A DNA stretch of 64,000 nt from Paracoccus lichenicola (GCF_009708075.1 NZ_WMBT01000004.1:1-64000), one strand, 5' to 3'; shown: positions 32,510 through 41,732, counted from the stretch's first letter. Notes: generated by a model not told the origin, from the sequence alone. Program-made: numbers and translations.

Positions 32510-34108
32510 CTATTCGCCCTTCGTCACCTGCCGATACATGACCGAGGTCACGGACCCGCCCGAGTTCCAGTTCTCCACGTTGTCGCGCAGGCCGGTGTTC
32601 TCGACCCGCTGGAACAGCGGCACGATGGGCGCCTCGGCCTGGTACTGTTTCTGGATGTCCAGATACATCTGCGCGCGCTTGTCGGCGTCCTGTTCCAGGG
32701 TCGCGGCCACGGTGGCCTGGTTCATCGCCTCAGGGACGGCATAGGCGTTGCGCCAGGCCAGAAGGCCGGTGGCCTGCGCCTCGTCGCTGTTGTCGGGGTT
32801 ATAGGCGAAGGTCGCGACGTTGGTGTTCGGGTCCGAATAATCCGGTCCCCATTCGCCCAGGAAGATCGGCACGTCGCGGGCGCGATAGGCATCCAGCACC
32901 TGCGCGCCGGTCATCTGCTGGATTTCCAGGGTCAGCCCGGCCTCGGCCATGGACGCCTGAAGGGCTTGGGCCACGTCCACGTATTCGCGCAGGTCGCGGA
33001 CCTTGGTGGTGATGGTCTTGCCGGACATGCCGGCCTCGTCGATCAGGGCCTTGGCGCGGGCCACGTCATGGGTCCAGGGCAGGTCCTCCAGGGCGCCCAG
33101 ATAACCTTTCGGCAGGATCGACTGGTGCGGCACGAACATGCCCTTGAGGAAGCTGTTCGCGATCCCGTCATAATCGACCAGGTATTTCATCGCCTCGACC
33201 ACCTTGGGGTTCGACAGCACCGGATCTTTCTGGTTCAGGCCCATGTAGAGGATCCGGCCGCGCGGTTCGTCCTGGATCTTCACGCCCTCGACCGCGGCGA
33301 TGGATTCCACATCGGTCGGCGACAGGTTGCGGGCGGCGTCGATGTCGCCCTGTTCCAGCAGCAGGCGCTGCGCGCTGGATTCGGCCACATTGCGCACCAC
33401 CACCCGCTTCATCGCGGAGGCGCCTTGGAAATAATCCTCATAGGCGGTGAACTGCACGGCCTCGTTCGGGCGCCAGCCGGCCAGCACGAAGGGACCGGAC
33501 CCGGCCTCGTTGGTGTTCAGCCAGGTGTTGCCCAGGTCCTCGCCTTCCGCATTGGCCATCACCGTTTCCTTGTCCACCACGCTGGCGATGTTGGCGGTCA
33601 GGCAGTTCAGCACGAAGGTCGGCGCATAGGGCTTGTCCAGGTGCAGCGTCAGGGTGGTGTCGTCGAAGGTGATCTTTTCCTCGACGTTGTCGGCGGTAAA
33701 TCCGAACTGCGTCAGGATGAAGGCCGGGGTCTTGTCCAGCTTGACCGCGCGTTGCAGCGACCAGGCGGCATCCTCGGCCCGGACCGGGTTGCCGGAATGG
33801 AAGGTCACGCCGGGGCGCATGGTGAAGGTGATGGACAGCCCGTCCCCGCTGACCTCCCAACTGTCGGCAAGCGAGGGCTTGAAGCCCGCCGCCATGTCCA
33901 GCGGGTCGAAATCGACCAGCCGGTCATAGGTGTTCTGGTTCACGTCGTTGCCGGAAAATTCGAAGCTTTGCGCCGGATCCAGGCTGATGATGTCGTCGAT
34001 GGCGGCGGCCACGACCAGGGTGTCGGCGGGGGTTTCCGCATACGCGGCGGGCGCGATGGCCAGGGCCGAGGCCAGCAGGATCGCACGCGGGGTCAGCAGG
34101 TGGTTCAT
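32510..34108 (-). CDS. Periplasmic substrate-binding protein, DppA/OppA family
   Basis: A 532-residue solute-binding protein (SBP family 5). The signal peptide is MNHLLTPRAILLASALAIAP followed by AAYA, with mature start at about residue 25. Family segments are IISLDPAQSFEFSGNDVNQN, WEVSGDGLSITFTMRPGVTF and GLNQKDPVLSNPKVVEAMKY. Substrates of this family include peptides, nickel and glycans; the peptide/nickel label is generic. It is the first gene of the importer operon. The 94-base gap behind it (34109-34202) should hold the promoter. Confidence 0.92.
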   Translation of the reverse strand: MNHLLTPRAILLASALAIAPAAYAETPADTLVVAAAIDDIISLDPAQSFEFSGNDVNQNTYDRLVDFDPLDMAAGFKPSLADSWEVSGDGLSITFTMRPGVTFHSGNPVRAEDAAWSLQRAVKLDKTPAFILTQFGFTADNVEEKITFDDTTLTLHLDKPYAPTFVLNCLTANIASVVDKETVMANAEGEDLGNTWLNTNEAGSGPFVLAGWRPNEAVQFTAYEDYFQGASAMKRVVVRNVAESSAQRLLLEQGDIDAARNLSPTDVESIAAVEGVKIQDEPRGRILYMGLNQKDPVLSNPKVVEAMKYLVDYDGIANSFLKGMFVPHQSILPKGYLGALEDLPWTHDVARAKALIDEAGMSGKTITTKVRDLREYVDVAQALQASMAEAGLTLEIQQMTGAQVLDAYRARDVPIFLGEWGPDYSDPNTNVATFAYNPDNSDEAQATGLLAWRNAYAVPEAMNQATVAATLEQDADKRAQMYLDIQKQYQAEAPIVPLFQRVENTGLRDNVENWNSGGSVTSVMYRQVTKGE

Positions 34109-34202
34109 GGTGGTTTCCCTGTTTCCTTGGTCCCCGCATCAGGGCGGGGTTGCATGACAGGCAGCGTGGCCCAAGGCTGCGCGGCTGGCAAGCCCTTGAC
34201 GA

Positions 34203-35363
34203 TCAAGCCTGCCGCAATGTCCGCCGGAACGCGGCCAGCCAGCGGGGTGCGTCGAATCCCGGCGGGGGATCCGGGGCATAAAGCTGGCGGTCCAGATCGG
34301 CCAGCAGGGCCGGCGGGCGCTGATCGCGCCAGCGCAGGTGCCGGTCCACGGCGTCGCGCAGGGCGGGCAGGTCCCCCTCCGCAGCCGCCCGGCGCATGGC
34401 CCGCGCATGGGGCCCGGGCAGCAGGCGACGGATGCGCGCCCGGATCGCGGCCGCGGGCAGCAGCCCCCGGCCTTGCAGCATCAAGCCAAGCGATGCCGCA
34501 ATGCCCCCGCCCAAGGCCAAAACTGCAAGCGGCCAGCCGCGCCACGTCCCTTGGTCGGACGCACCGAAGTTCGATCCGAACCCCGCGAAACCGAAGGGGA
34601 TCGGCTTCAGCGGCGCCACCTCGATCTGGCGGCTGTCGGTGTCGAACCAGGAAAACGCCTCGGCATGAAGGATGGCGGGTTCGCCGGTGCGGGGGCGCAA
34701 CTGCCATTCCCAGACCACGCGCGCGACAGGCCCCGCCTCGGTCAGGACGGTTTCGCGGTGTTCCGGCTGGCTGAACAGGATCAGCCAGGGCTCGGACAGG
34801 TCGGGGCGCACGGGCAGGTGGTGGGCCAGCGCGCCAAGCGCCTCGACCGTGACGCGGCGGGTCAGGATCTCGTTCTTTTGCAGGCGGCCGGGGTCGGCCG
34901 ACAATTCGTCCGTCAGGGTCAACTGGCTTGCCGACAAAGGCGGGGCATCCGTGGGAAAAGGTTTCACGCCCAGGGTGATCGGCGCGGCGGTGACGGTGGT
35001 TTCCGCCCGCTGGCCGTTGTCCTGGACAAAGGTCAGCTTGTGGTCGATGGGACCGACTGTCAGCGCGCCCTCGCGCCGGGGAAACAGCGCCACCTTGCGT
35101 TCAAAGATCTGCAACAGCCGCCCGTTCACGCGTTCCTTGTGCCAATCGTCCCGCGCGACCTGGATCCAGTCGTAGTCCGGGGAATTCGGGAACTCCATGT
35201 CCTCCAGAGAGACCGTCAGATCGTATTCGCCCCGGATGGTCAGCTCGACCATTTCCGACACGACCGGGTTGCCGTGGTCGTGCAGGATCATCAGCCGCGT
35301 GTCGCCCTGGGCCAGGGCGACAGAGGCCAGCATCAGCCAGGCAAGGAACGCGCGCATCACCAT
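34203..35363 (-). CDS. BatD-like membrane protein, last gene of the MoxR/Bat operon
   Basis: A 386-residue protein with a signal peptide (MVMRAFLAWLMLASVALAQ), a large periplasmic beta-rich part, one transmembrane helix near residue 280 (WPLAVLALGGGIAASLGLML) and a cytoplasmic helical tail. Position and architecture fit BatD (oxygen-tolerance/DUF7939-like), whose molecular function is unsettled. Its ATG overlaps the TPR gene stop by 7 bases. It is inferred to work with the two von Willebrand proteins at the membrane. Confidence 0.75.
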   Translation of the reverse strand: MVMRAFLAWLMLASVALAQGDTRLMILHDHGNPVVSEMVELTIRGEYDLTVSLEDMEFPNSPDYDWIQVARDDWHKERVNGRLLQIFERKVALFPRREGALTVGPIDHKLTFVQDNGQRAETTVTAAPITLGVKPFPTDAPPLSASQLTLTDELSADPGRLQKNEILTRRVTVEALGALAHHLPVRPDLSEPWLILFSQPEHRETVLTEAGPVARVVWEWQLRPRTGEPAILHAEAFSWFDTDSRQIEVAPLKPIPFGFAGFGSNFGASDQGTWRGWPLAVLALGGGIAASLGLMLQGRGLLPAAAIRARIRRLLPGPHARAMRRAAAEGDLPALRDAVDRHLRWRDQRPPALLADLDRQLYAPDPPPGFDAPRWLAAFRRTLRQA

Positions 35364-35971
35364 GGATCGCCCTCCTCGGGGCGGATCAGGCCCATCTGCG
35401 CGCGGCGGTCGAACTCGGCGCGGATGCGCAGCTTCAGGAACTCGCCGGGGTCGTCGATGATGGTGTCCAGCCATTGGTCGGTCGCGGCCAGGCCCTTGGC
35501 GTCCAGCCGCCGTTCCCAGTCCGGCCCGGATGCGTTGGCCAGCAGGTCCGAGATCGGGATGTCCCCCGCCTCCATCCCCCATGCCCCCTTGATCCGGCCT
35601 GGCACCGTGGATTCCCCCTGATGGGGCGGAACCATGGCCGCGACCAGGTCGCGGTTCCGCCGCGCCTGTTCGTCGGCGGGATTGGCGAACAGCATCGCGT
35701 CGAAATAGGCGACCGACAGGGGGTAATCGCCCGTCGCCGCCAGCGACAGGCCTCGGTTATAGGTCTGCGACCGCCCCGCCTTGGCGAAGGCCGCATCGGC
35801 AGCCGGGTAGTCGCCAAGGCGATACAGCGCCACGCCCCGCGCCGCCGGATCGTCCAGCAGCCACGCCGCCGCCCGGTCCAGCCCGGCGCGCAGGGCCAGG
35901 CGGCCAAGCGCCTCGGGACCGGCCACGGCCAAGGCGGCAAGGCCTGCCAGGGCGATCAGCACAGGTCTCAT
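35357..35971 (-). CDS. TPR-containing BatC-like protein
   Basis: A 204-residue protein with an N-terminal signal/anchor (MRPVLIALAGLAALAVAGPE) and two or three TPR-like helical pairs: ARGVALYRLGDYPAADAAFA, then YNRGLSLAATGDYPLSVAYF. The C-terminal half is acidic to mixed and ends LRIRAEFDRRAQMGLIRPEE. It matches the TPR partner (BatC or BatB C-terminal part) of aerotolerance operons. Its start overlaps the vWA gene stop in an ATGA. Confidence 0.78.
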   Translation of the reverse strand: MRPVLIALAGLAALAVAGPEALGRLALRAGLDRAAAWLLDDPAARGVALYRLGDYPAADAAFAKAGRSQTYNRGLSLAATGDYPLSVAYFDAMLFANPADEQARRNRDLVAAMVPPHQGESTVPGRIKGAWGMEAGDIPISDLLANASGPDWERRLDAKGLAATDQWLDTIIDDPGEFLKLRIRAEFDRRAQMGLIRPEEGDPW

Positions 35972-36867
35972 TCCTGTCTCCGCAGCATGACCAGCAGCGG
36001 CGGCAGCGCCAGCAGCGCCAGCCAGGGACCAAGGTCGCGGTATTGCAGCGCCCGCAGCACGGGGTCGCGGGTCGATCCGCCGCTGCGGGCCAGGCGGGCG
36101 GCCAGCGCGTCCATGTCGCCCCAGGCCATCGCCGCCCCGCCGCGCGCCAGGCGGTCCAGGGCATCGGCGGGCGCGGCGGGGGCACCCGGCGCGCGCCCAT
36201 CCAGCCGCAGCGCGGAAATCCGCGCGCCCTGCGCCGCCAGCCGGTCGGCCTCGGCCACAGCCTGCCGGTCCACGCCGCCCCCGTCCGAGATCAGCACCAG
36301 ATCGGCGCGGGGCAGTCCGGCCAGCATCTGCGCGGCCATGCCGATGGCGGCGGCCGGACGGCTGCCCTTGCCCGGCATCGTCCCGCCGTCCAGAACGCCG
36401 ATCTGGGTCTGCAATGTCGCGATGTCCAGCGTCGGCGCGGATGCGGTGAAGGCCTCGCCCCCGTACAGGATCAGCCCGACCGGGCGCCCGGACAGGGCTT
36501 GGGCCAGTCCCGCCGCAGCCAGCTTGGCCTGATCCAGCCCCGCCCCCGCCGCGACCGAGGGCGACAGGTCCACCGCCAGCACCACCGCATCGGCCTGCGC
36601 CAGCACCGGCGCATCGCTGCGCGGCAAGGCCGGCCCCGCCAGGCCCAGGGTCAGCACCGCCAGCGCCAGCGGCGCCAGCAGCCGCATCCACAGGGGCTGC
36701 CGCCCGCCCAGATGGCCCAAGGCCCCCATCGCGCGCAGCATGTCGCGCCCCATCACCCGTTCCCACCCCCCGGCATCGGGGGGCCGCATCAGGCGCAGCC
36801 CGGCCAGCCCCGCCAGCGGCAGCAGCGCCAGCAGCCACAAGGGGCGCAGCAGGATCAGCCCGTCCAT
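35968..36867 (-). CDS. von Willebrand factor A protein, BatB-like
   Basis: A 299-residue membrane protein. Two N-terminal helices (LLRPLWLLALLPLAGLAGL; LLAPLALAVLTLGLAGPAL) are followed by a periplasmic vWA domain with the MIDAS motif DLSPS (in VVLAVDLSPSVAA), and a C-terminal helix LLALPPLLVMLRR. The Thr/Asp positions of the MIDAS appear later as DGGTMPG and LISDGGG. ATG 36867 lies inside the end of the preceding vWA gene (13-base overlap). Confidence 0.82.
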   Translation of the reverse strand: MDGLILLRPLWLLALLPLAGLAGLRLMRPPDAGGWERVMGRDMLRAMGALGHLGGRQPLWMRLLAPLALAVLTLGLAGPALPRSDAPVLAQADAVVLAVDLSPSVAAGAGLDQAKLAAAGLAQALSGRPVGLILYGGEAFTASAPTLDIATLQTQIGVLDGGTMPGKGSRPAAAIGMAAQMLAGLPRADLVLISDGGGVDRQAVAEADRLAAQGARISALRLDGRAPGAPAAPADALDRLARGGAAMAWGDMDALAARLARSGGSTRDPVLRALQYRDLGPWLALLALPPLLVMLRRQE

Positions 36868-37802
36868 CCGCGCCTCCGCCCGGCGATCCCGAACAGGCAC
36901 AAGGCGGCCACGCCGGCAGGCCAGACCCACAGGGGCTGCCACAACCGCATGGGCGGGCGGGCCGAGGGGTTCGGCTCCAGCCGGTCCAGGCTTTCAGCCA
37001 CGGCCTGCAGGTCGGCGGTGTCGCGGACGCGGAAGCTTTCGCCCCCCGCCACCCGGGCCACGGCGCGCAGGGTCGCCACGTCCACGGCGTCGCGGGAATC
37101 CGGCTGGTTTTCCAGATCCTCGGGACCCAGGGCGATGGAATGGACGCGGATGCCGTGGCCCTGGGCCAGGCGCGCGGCCTCGACCGCCGGGACGGTGCCC
37201 GAGGTGTCCACGCCGTCCGACATCAGCACGATCACCCGGCTTGGCGCATCGCTGCGCGACAGGCGCTTGGCGGCAAGGCCAAGGCCGTCCGAAATGGCGG
37301 TGCCGCGCCCGGAGATGCCGATCTGCGCTTCGGCAATGGCGCGGGCCACGGCCTCCACGTCGAAGGTCAGGGGGGCCGCGAAATAGGCGCGCTCGCCAAA
37401 GATCACCAGCCCGATCCGGTCGCCGCGCCGGGCCGCGACAAAGGCCGATGCGGTGCGCTTGACCGCCTCCAGCCGGGTGACGGGCTGGTCGTCCAGAAAG
37501 AAGTCCTCCTTCAACATGCTGCCCGAGAGGTCCATCACCAGCACGATGTCGCGCCCCGAGGCCGGGATCACGTCGCTGGCGACCTCGACGCGCGGACCGG
37601 CCAGGGCGATGACCAGGGCGGTCCAGGCCAGCGCCGCCAGCCATGGTCCCCGGCCCCGGGCCGCGCCGGCGGGGCGGGCGGCGCGCAGAAGATGCGCGGG
37701 CACCGTCAGGGCGGGCCGGGGCACGGCCATCGGCGGCAGCAGGCGCCGCACCAGCAGCGGCAAGGGCAGAAGCAGCAGCAGCCAGGGCCAGGCGAGGCTC
37801 AT
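36855..37802 (-). CDS. von Willebrand factor A protein, BatA-like
   Basis: A 315-residue membrane protein with an N-terminal helix (SLAWPWLLLLLPLPLLVRRL), a second helix near residue 60, a vWA domain with a perfect MIDAS DLSGSM (in IVLVMDLSGSMLKEDF), TAISDGLGLAAKRL and VLMSDGVDTSG, and a C-terminal helix. It is the canonical BatA partner of MoxR AAA ATPases. The start at 37802 overlaps the DUF4381 stop in an ATGA. Confidence 0.88.
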   Translation of the reverse strand: MSLAWPWLLLLLPLPLLVRRLLPPMAVPRPALTVPAHLLRAARPAGAARGRGPWLAALAWTALVIALAGPRVEVASDVIPASGRDIVLVMDLSGSMLKEDFFLDDQPVTRLEAVKRTASAFVAARRGDRIGLVIFGERAYFAAPLTFDVEAVARAIAEAQIGISGRGTAISDGLGLAAKRLSRSDAPSRVIVLMSDGVDTSGTVPAVEAARLAQGHGIRVHSIALGPEDLENQPDSRDAVDVATLRAVARVAGGESFRVRDTADLQAVAESLDRLEPNPSARPPMRLWQPLWVWPAGVAALCLFGIAGRRRGWTG

Positions 37803-38137
37803 CCCCGGCGGACCCCGCGCAGGGCGATGCGTTCGATCGCCTCGTCGCCGGGCGCGGGGGCCGCGCCATAGGCGGCGGCGCGCAAGGGATCCGGCAATCG
37901 CCCCAGGATGCGCGCGACAGCCAGGATCCGGTCCTGCGCCGGCATCCCGCGGGTGGCCCGGATCAGGGCGCGCCGCGACGGCCTGCGCGCCATGACCAGG
38001 CGCAACAGCCACGCGGCGACCAACCCCGCCAGCAGGCCGATCCCCGCCAGGGCCAGCATTTCCGGCCAGCCAGGCGCCGCCATGCCCAGGGGCAGGCGCG
38101 GAGGGGACAGTTGGGCCAGCAAGTCGTCGCGCGTCAT
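37799..38137 (-). CDS. DUF4381 membrane protein
   Basis: A 112-residue protein with a short N-terminal segment (MTRDDLLAQLSPPRLP), one transmembrane helix (EMLALAGIGLLAGLVAAWLL) and a basic cytoplasmic helical tail. Size and position between DUF58 and vWA genes fit DUF4381 of Bat operons. Its start overlaps the DUF58 stop in an ATGA. The function is unknown; it is probably a membrane scaffold. Confidence 0.75.
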   Translation of the reverse strand: MTRDDLLAQLSPPRLPLGMAAPGWPEMLALAGIGLLAGLVAAWLLRLVMARRPSRRALIRATRGMPAQDRILAVARILGRLPDPLRAAAYGAAPAPGDEAIERIALRGVRRG

Positions 38138-38964
38138 GGCGCGACCTCGGCCAGGGTGACGCCAAGCGCGCGCAACCGCGCCAGATCGGCGGCCGTGTCC
38201 GGGGGCGACAGCCGGGCGATGCGGCTGCGGCGGCCGTCGCTGACCGCAAGGGGACCGGACGGGGGCTGCATCTCGGCATCGTCCAGCATCAGGGCCAGCG
38301 TGACCGACCGGCGCCGGGCCAGTTCGGCCAGGGCGGGTTCCGCGCCTGCCAGGCCGTCCAGGCAGGTCGCGACCAGCACCCGCCCGCCCGGCGGGGACAG
38401 GCGCATGGCGCGGGCCAGGGCCTCGGACAGCGGCCCGGGACCGGGGGACGACAGGGCCAGGTCGTGCTGGCGCGCCAGGGCGGCGCAGATCGCGGCCATG
38501 TGCCCGTCGCCGCCCGATCCGCGCAGTTCCGCCAGACGCGCGCCCGCCATCAGCGCGGCCACCGATCCCCCGCGCCCCGCCACGCGCCAGCCCGCCTGCG
38601 CCAGATGCCGGGCCGCGCGGACAGACCGCAGCGCGGCCCCCGTGCCCCACAGCATCGGCGCACGGAAATCGGCCAGCAGCAGGATCGTGTCGTCGCGATC
38701 CTCGTGCAGGCTGCGGATATGCGGCTGTCCGGTGCGCGCGGTCGCCGCCGGGTCCAGGCGGCGGGGATCGTCGCCCGGGACATAGGCGCGGATTTCGCGC
38801 AGGTCCATGCCCGCGCCCGGCATCCGCGCGGGAACCGCCCCCGCGCGCCGGGTCAGGGGCCGGTGCCTGCCCCGGGCGGGGGCCTGGTCGCGCAGGGCCA
38901 GCAGCTCGGCCGCGGTCAGGCGAATGCCCGGCGCGTCGGGCAGGCCTGCGGGCAAGGCTACCAC
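38134..38964 (-). CDS. DUF58 protein
   Basis: A 276-residue cytoplasmic protein with the DUF58 signature DLREIRAYVPGDDPRRLDPA, then TGQPHIRSLHEDRD and TILLLADFRAPM, a degenerate vWA-like fold. DUF58 proteins are encoded next to MoxR ATPases in most bacteria and are thought to link the ATPase to membrane vWA proteins. The start is a GTG at 38964 overlapping the moxR stop by 7 bases. Confidence 0.87.
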   Translation of the reverse strand: MVALPAGLPDAPGIRLTAAELLALRDQAPARGRHRPLTRRAGAVPARMPGAGMDLREIRAYVPGDDPRRLDPAATARTGQPHIRSLHEDRDDTILLLADFRAPMLWGTGAALRSVRAARHLAQAGWRVAGRGGSVAALMAGARLAELRGSGGDGHMAAICAALARQHDLALSSPGPGPLSEALARAMRLSPPGGRVLVATCLDGLAGAEPALAELARRRSVTLALMLDDAEMQPPSGPLAVSDGRRSRIARLSPPDTAADLARLRALGVTLAEVAP

Positions 38965-39917
38965 GGGCGCACCTGGGCCAGGATGTCGGCGACCAGGCTA
39001 CGACTGGTGCGGCCTTCGCCGCTGGCCGACCAGGCGGGGATCAGGCGGTGGGACAGGGCATCGGCGGCCAATGCCTCGGCATCCTCGGGCAGGCCGTGGT
39101 CGCGGCCGTGCAGCCAGGCCCGCGCGCGGACCCCTGCCGCCAGGGCCAGCGTGCCGCGCGGGGACACGGGATGTTCCACCCATTCCGCCACCGCGCCGCC
39201 GGGCCGGGTCGCCATGACCAGCCGGACGATGAAGTCCTTGAGGGCGGGGGCCAGGTGGATCCGCGCGACCTCGGCGCGGGCCTTTGCAAGATCGGCGGCG
39301 GTGACGGCGGTGCCGCGAAGCGGGGCGGGCGAGACCGCCTCGGCCTCGACCAGATCCAGGATCGCGCGTTCGGCCTCGGCCCCCGGCAGGTCCAGGCGCA
39401 GGTGCAGCAGGAAGCGGTCAAGCTGCGCCTCGGGCAGCGGGAATGTGCCCTCGTGTTCGATGGGGTTCTGGGTCGCCACGACCATGAAGGGATCGGGCAA
39501 GGGCCGCGTCACGCCGCCGGTCGTGACCTGCCCTTCGGCCATCGCCTCCAGCAGGGCGGACTGCACCTTGGGGGGCGCGCGGTTGATCTCGTCCACCAGC
39601 ACCAGGCTGTGGAAGATCGGGCCGGGGATGAAGTCGAAGCCGCCGGTTTCCGGGCGGAACACCTGCGTGCCCGTGAGGTCCGAGGGCAGCAGGTCGGGCG
39701 TGCACTGGATGCGGGCATGGCTGCCCGGCAGGTGTGCCGCCAGCGCCTTGACGGCGCGGGTCTTGGCGATGCCCGGCGGTCCTTCGATCAGGACGTGGCC
39801 GCCCGCCAGCAGCGCGATCAGCAGGCGTTCGACCAGAACGTCATGGCCGATCAGAGTCGCGCCGATTTCCGCGCCAAGGCGGCGGACGGCATGGGCCGGT
39901 TCGCGGTGATCGTCCAT
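38958..39917 (-). CDS. MoxR-family AAA+ ATPase
   Basis: A 319-residue AAA+ ATPase of the MoxR/RavA group. Walker A is GPPGIAKT at residues 46-53, Walker B is LVLVDEINRAPPKVQ, and the sensor-1 region is VATQNPIEHEGTFPLPEAQL, highly characteristic of MoxR. It heads the seven-gene operon, with a strong GGGGAGGAAG ribosome-binding site before ATG 39917. MoxR proteins act as chaperones in maturation of metalloproteins or envelope complexes; the client here is unknown, but the quinol oxidase operon next door is a tempting candidate. Confidence 0.92.
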   Translation of the reverse strand: MDDHREPAHAVRRLGAEIGATLIGHDVLVERLLIALLAGGHVLIEGPPGIAKTRAVKALAAHLPGSHARIQCTPDLLPSDLTGTQVFRPETGGFDFIPGPIFHSLVLVDEINRAPPKVQSALLEAMAEGQVTTGGVTRPLPDPFMVVATQNPIEHEGTFPLPEAQLDRFLLHLRLDLPGAEAERAILDLVEAEAVSPAPLRGTAVTAADLAKARAEVARIHLAPALKDFIVRLVMATRPGGAVAEWVEHPVSPRGTLALAAGVRARAWLHGRDHGLPEDAEALAADALSHRLIPAWSASGEGRTSRSLVADILAQVRPW

Positions 39918-40015
39918 CGCTTCCTCCCCTCGCGCTGAACGGGACCAGTGTGCAACCGCGCGGGAACGGGTTCCAGCGTTAAAGGGCAATTCGTCCTGCC
40001 ACTTTGGTCTGAAAC

Positions 40016-40699
40016 CTAGCCCCGCAGCGCGTAAGCCGTCAGCACCACCAGCCCGCCCGCCATGGCGAACCAGGTCAGCGCATAGGACAGGTGGCTGTTG
40101 CGGAAGGCGGTCACGGTCAGGCCGCCGATGGGCTGGCCCTCGCCCGCGCGGTCGGCGTCGATGAAATAGGGCGCGGCGTCCGTCAGGCCCAGCGTCGCCG
40201 CGATAGCCTGGGTGTCGCGGGAATACCAGCGGCCTGCCTCGGGATCGTTGGCGCGCAGGAAGGCGCCGTCCGGTTGGGACAGGCGCAACAAGCCCGTCAC
40301 GGTCTGCGGACCGGCAGGCAAGGGGCGGTCGTCGCGGCGGTCGGCGGCCACGAAGCCCCGGTTGACCAGCACGGGCCAGCCTTGCCGGGTGACAAGTGGC
40401 GTCATCACCCAGAAGCCCGCCCCGCGCTCGGTCACGGCCTGCACCAGCACGTCGCTGTCGGGGACATAGTCCCCCGTCACGCTCACCCGGCGGTATTCGG
40501 CATTGTCGGCCGTCAGCCCTGCCCAGTCGGCAGGTCCCGGCGCGGGCACGGGCGCTGCCGCCACGCGGGCATCCACCCGGGCGATCAGATCAGACTTCCA
40601 GGCCAGCCGCTGCACCTGCCAGAGGCCAAGCCCCATCAGCACCACGAAGGCGATCCCCGCCGCCACCAGCAGCGCGACGGGGCGGCGGCGGGGGGTCAC
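40016..40699 (-). CDS. SURF1-family oxidase assembly protein
   Basis: A 227-residue inner-membrane protein. The N-terminal transmembrane helix VALLVAAGIAFVVLMGLGLW is followed by QVQRLAWKSDLIARVDARV, the SURF1 signature. The central domain contains VLVNRGFVAADR, and the C-terminal helix is SYALTWFAMAGGLVVLTAYAL. SURF1 helps insert heme or assemble heme-copper oxidases. GTG 40699 overlaps the cyoD stop in a GTGA, so it belongs to the cyo operon and presumably serves the quinol oxidase. Confidence 0.9.
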   Translation of the reverse strand: MTPRRRPVALLVAAGIAFVVLMGLGLWQVQRLAWKSDLIARVDARVAAAPVPAPGPADWAGLTADNAEYRRVSVTGDYVPDSDVLVQAVTERGAGFWVMTPLVTRQGWPVLVNRGFVAADRRDDRPLPAGPQTVTGLLRLSQPDGAFLRANDPEAGRWYSRDTQAIAATLGLTDAAPYFIDADRAGEGQPIGGLTVTAFRNSHLSYALTWFAMAGGLVVLTAYALRG

Positions 40700-41112
40700 G
40701 ACCCCAGGCCCAGGGCCTCGTGATCCATCTGCGGCATCATGTTGGTGTTCATGTGATACATGACCCACAGGGACCCGGCCAGCACGATGACCAGAATGAC
40801 GACCGTGAAGATCAGGGCCATCATCGTCCAGCCCTCGTCGCTGCGGGTGTTCATGTGCAGGAAATAGACCATGTGGACCAGGATCTGCACCACCGCCAGC
40901 CCGACCACCACCGCCGCCGTCAGCAACCGGCTTTCAAACCCGCCGCCCATGACCACGGCAAAGGGGATCGCCGTCAGGATCACCGACAGGATGAAGCCGG
41001 TCATGTAGGACCGGACGCTGCCGTGATCCTGGCCGTCGTCGTGATGGTCGCCCTGCCCTTCGGCCTGGCGGGTGGCGCGGTGCTTGTCGCCCTGGGCTTC
41101 AATCGAACTCAT
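40696..41112 (-). CDS. cyoD: Cytochrome bo3-type quinol oxidase subunit IV
   Basis: A 138-residue protein with an acidic/His-rich cytoplasmic N-terminus (GQGDHHDDGQDHGSVRSY) and three transmembrane helices: TGFILSVILTAIPFAVVMGG, LLTAAVVVGLAVVQILVHMV and MALIFTVVILVIVLAGSLWV. This is the standard CyoD layout with a somewhat longer N-terminus. Its start and the CyoC stop share one base (TGATG). Confidence 0.92.
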   Translation of the reverse strand: MSSIEAQGDKHRATRQAEGQGDHHDDGQDHGSVRSYMTGFILSVILTAIPFAVVMGGGFESRLLTAAVVVGLAVVQILVHMVYFLHMNTRSDEGWTMMALIFTVVILVIVLAGSLWVMYHMNTNMMPQMDHEALGLGS

Positions 41113-41729
41113 CAGATCATCCCCAGCAGATAGACGAAGGTGAAGACGCCGATCCAGATCACGTCCAGGAAATGCCAGAACATCGACAGGCAGGACAGGC
41201 GGCGGCGGTTCGCGTCGATCAGCCCGCGCTGGCCGACCTGGATCATCAGCGTGACCAGCCACAAACAGCCGAAGGCCACGTGCAGCCCGTGGGTGCCGAC
41301 CAGCGCGAAGAAGGACGACAAAAAGGCCGACCGCTGCGGCCCGGCGCCCAGGTGGATCAGGTGGTTGAACTCGTAAAGCTCGACCGCCAGGAACGACAGG
41401 CCGAAGACCAGCGTCACCGCCAGCCAGGCCAGCGTGCCGTTCCTGCTGCCCTTGACCATCGCCAGCATGGCAAAGCCGTAGGTGATCGAGGACAGCAGCA
41501 GGAATGCCGTGTTCAGCGCCACCAGTTCAAGGTCGAACAGATCCTTCGGTCCCGGCCCGGCGGCATAGCTGGTGCCCAGCACCCCGAAGACCGCGAACAG
41601 GATCGCGAACATCAGGCAGTCGCTCATCAGGTAGACCCAGAAGCCGATGCTGGTGGATGCGCCCTCGTGGTGGTGGTGCGGCTCGACCTCCCAGAAATCG
41701 CCGGGGGGTGTCTGCGAAACGGTGCTCAT
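41112..41729 (-). CDS. cyoC: Cytochrome bo3-type quinol oxidase subunit III
   Basis: A 205-residue membrane protein with five helices, the CyoC length. It begins with a His run (EVEPHHHHEGAST), then GFWVYLMSDCLMFAILFAVF. The conserved Glu is in LAVELYEFNHLI, and WHFLDVIWIGVFTFVYLLGM is the family C-terminus. It lies 3 bases after cyoB. Confidence 0.94.
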   Translation of the reverse strand: MSTVSQTPPGDFWEVEPHHHHEGASTSIGFWVYLMSDCLMFAILFAVFGVLGTSYAAGPGPKDLFDLELVALNTAFLLLSSITYGFAMLAMVKGSRNGTLAWLAVTLVFGLSFLAVELYEFNHLIHLGAGPQRSAFLSSFFALVGTHGLHVAFGCLWLVTLMIQVGQRGLIDANRRRLSCLSMFWHFLDVIWIGVFTFVYLLGMI

Positions 41730-41732
41730 GGA

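Noticed and set aside
31277-34774. 1165-codon open frame on the plus strand
   Set aside because: It lies antisense to the ABC importer permeases and binding protein and has the low-complexity His/Gln/Arg/Gly composition of a shadow frame in high-GC DNA.
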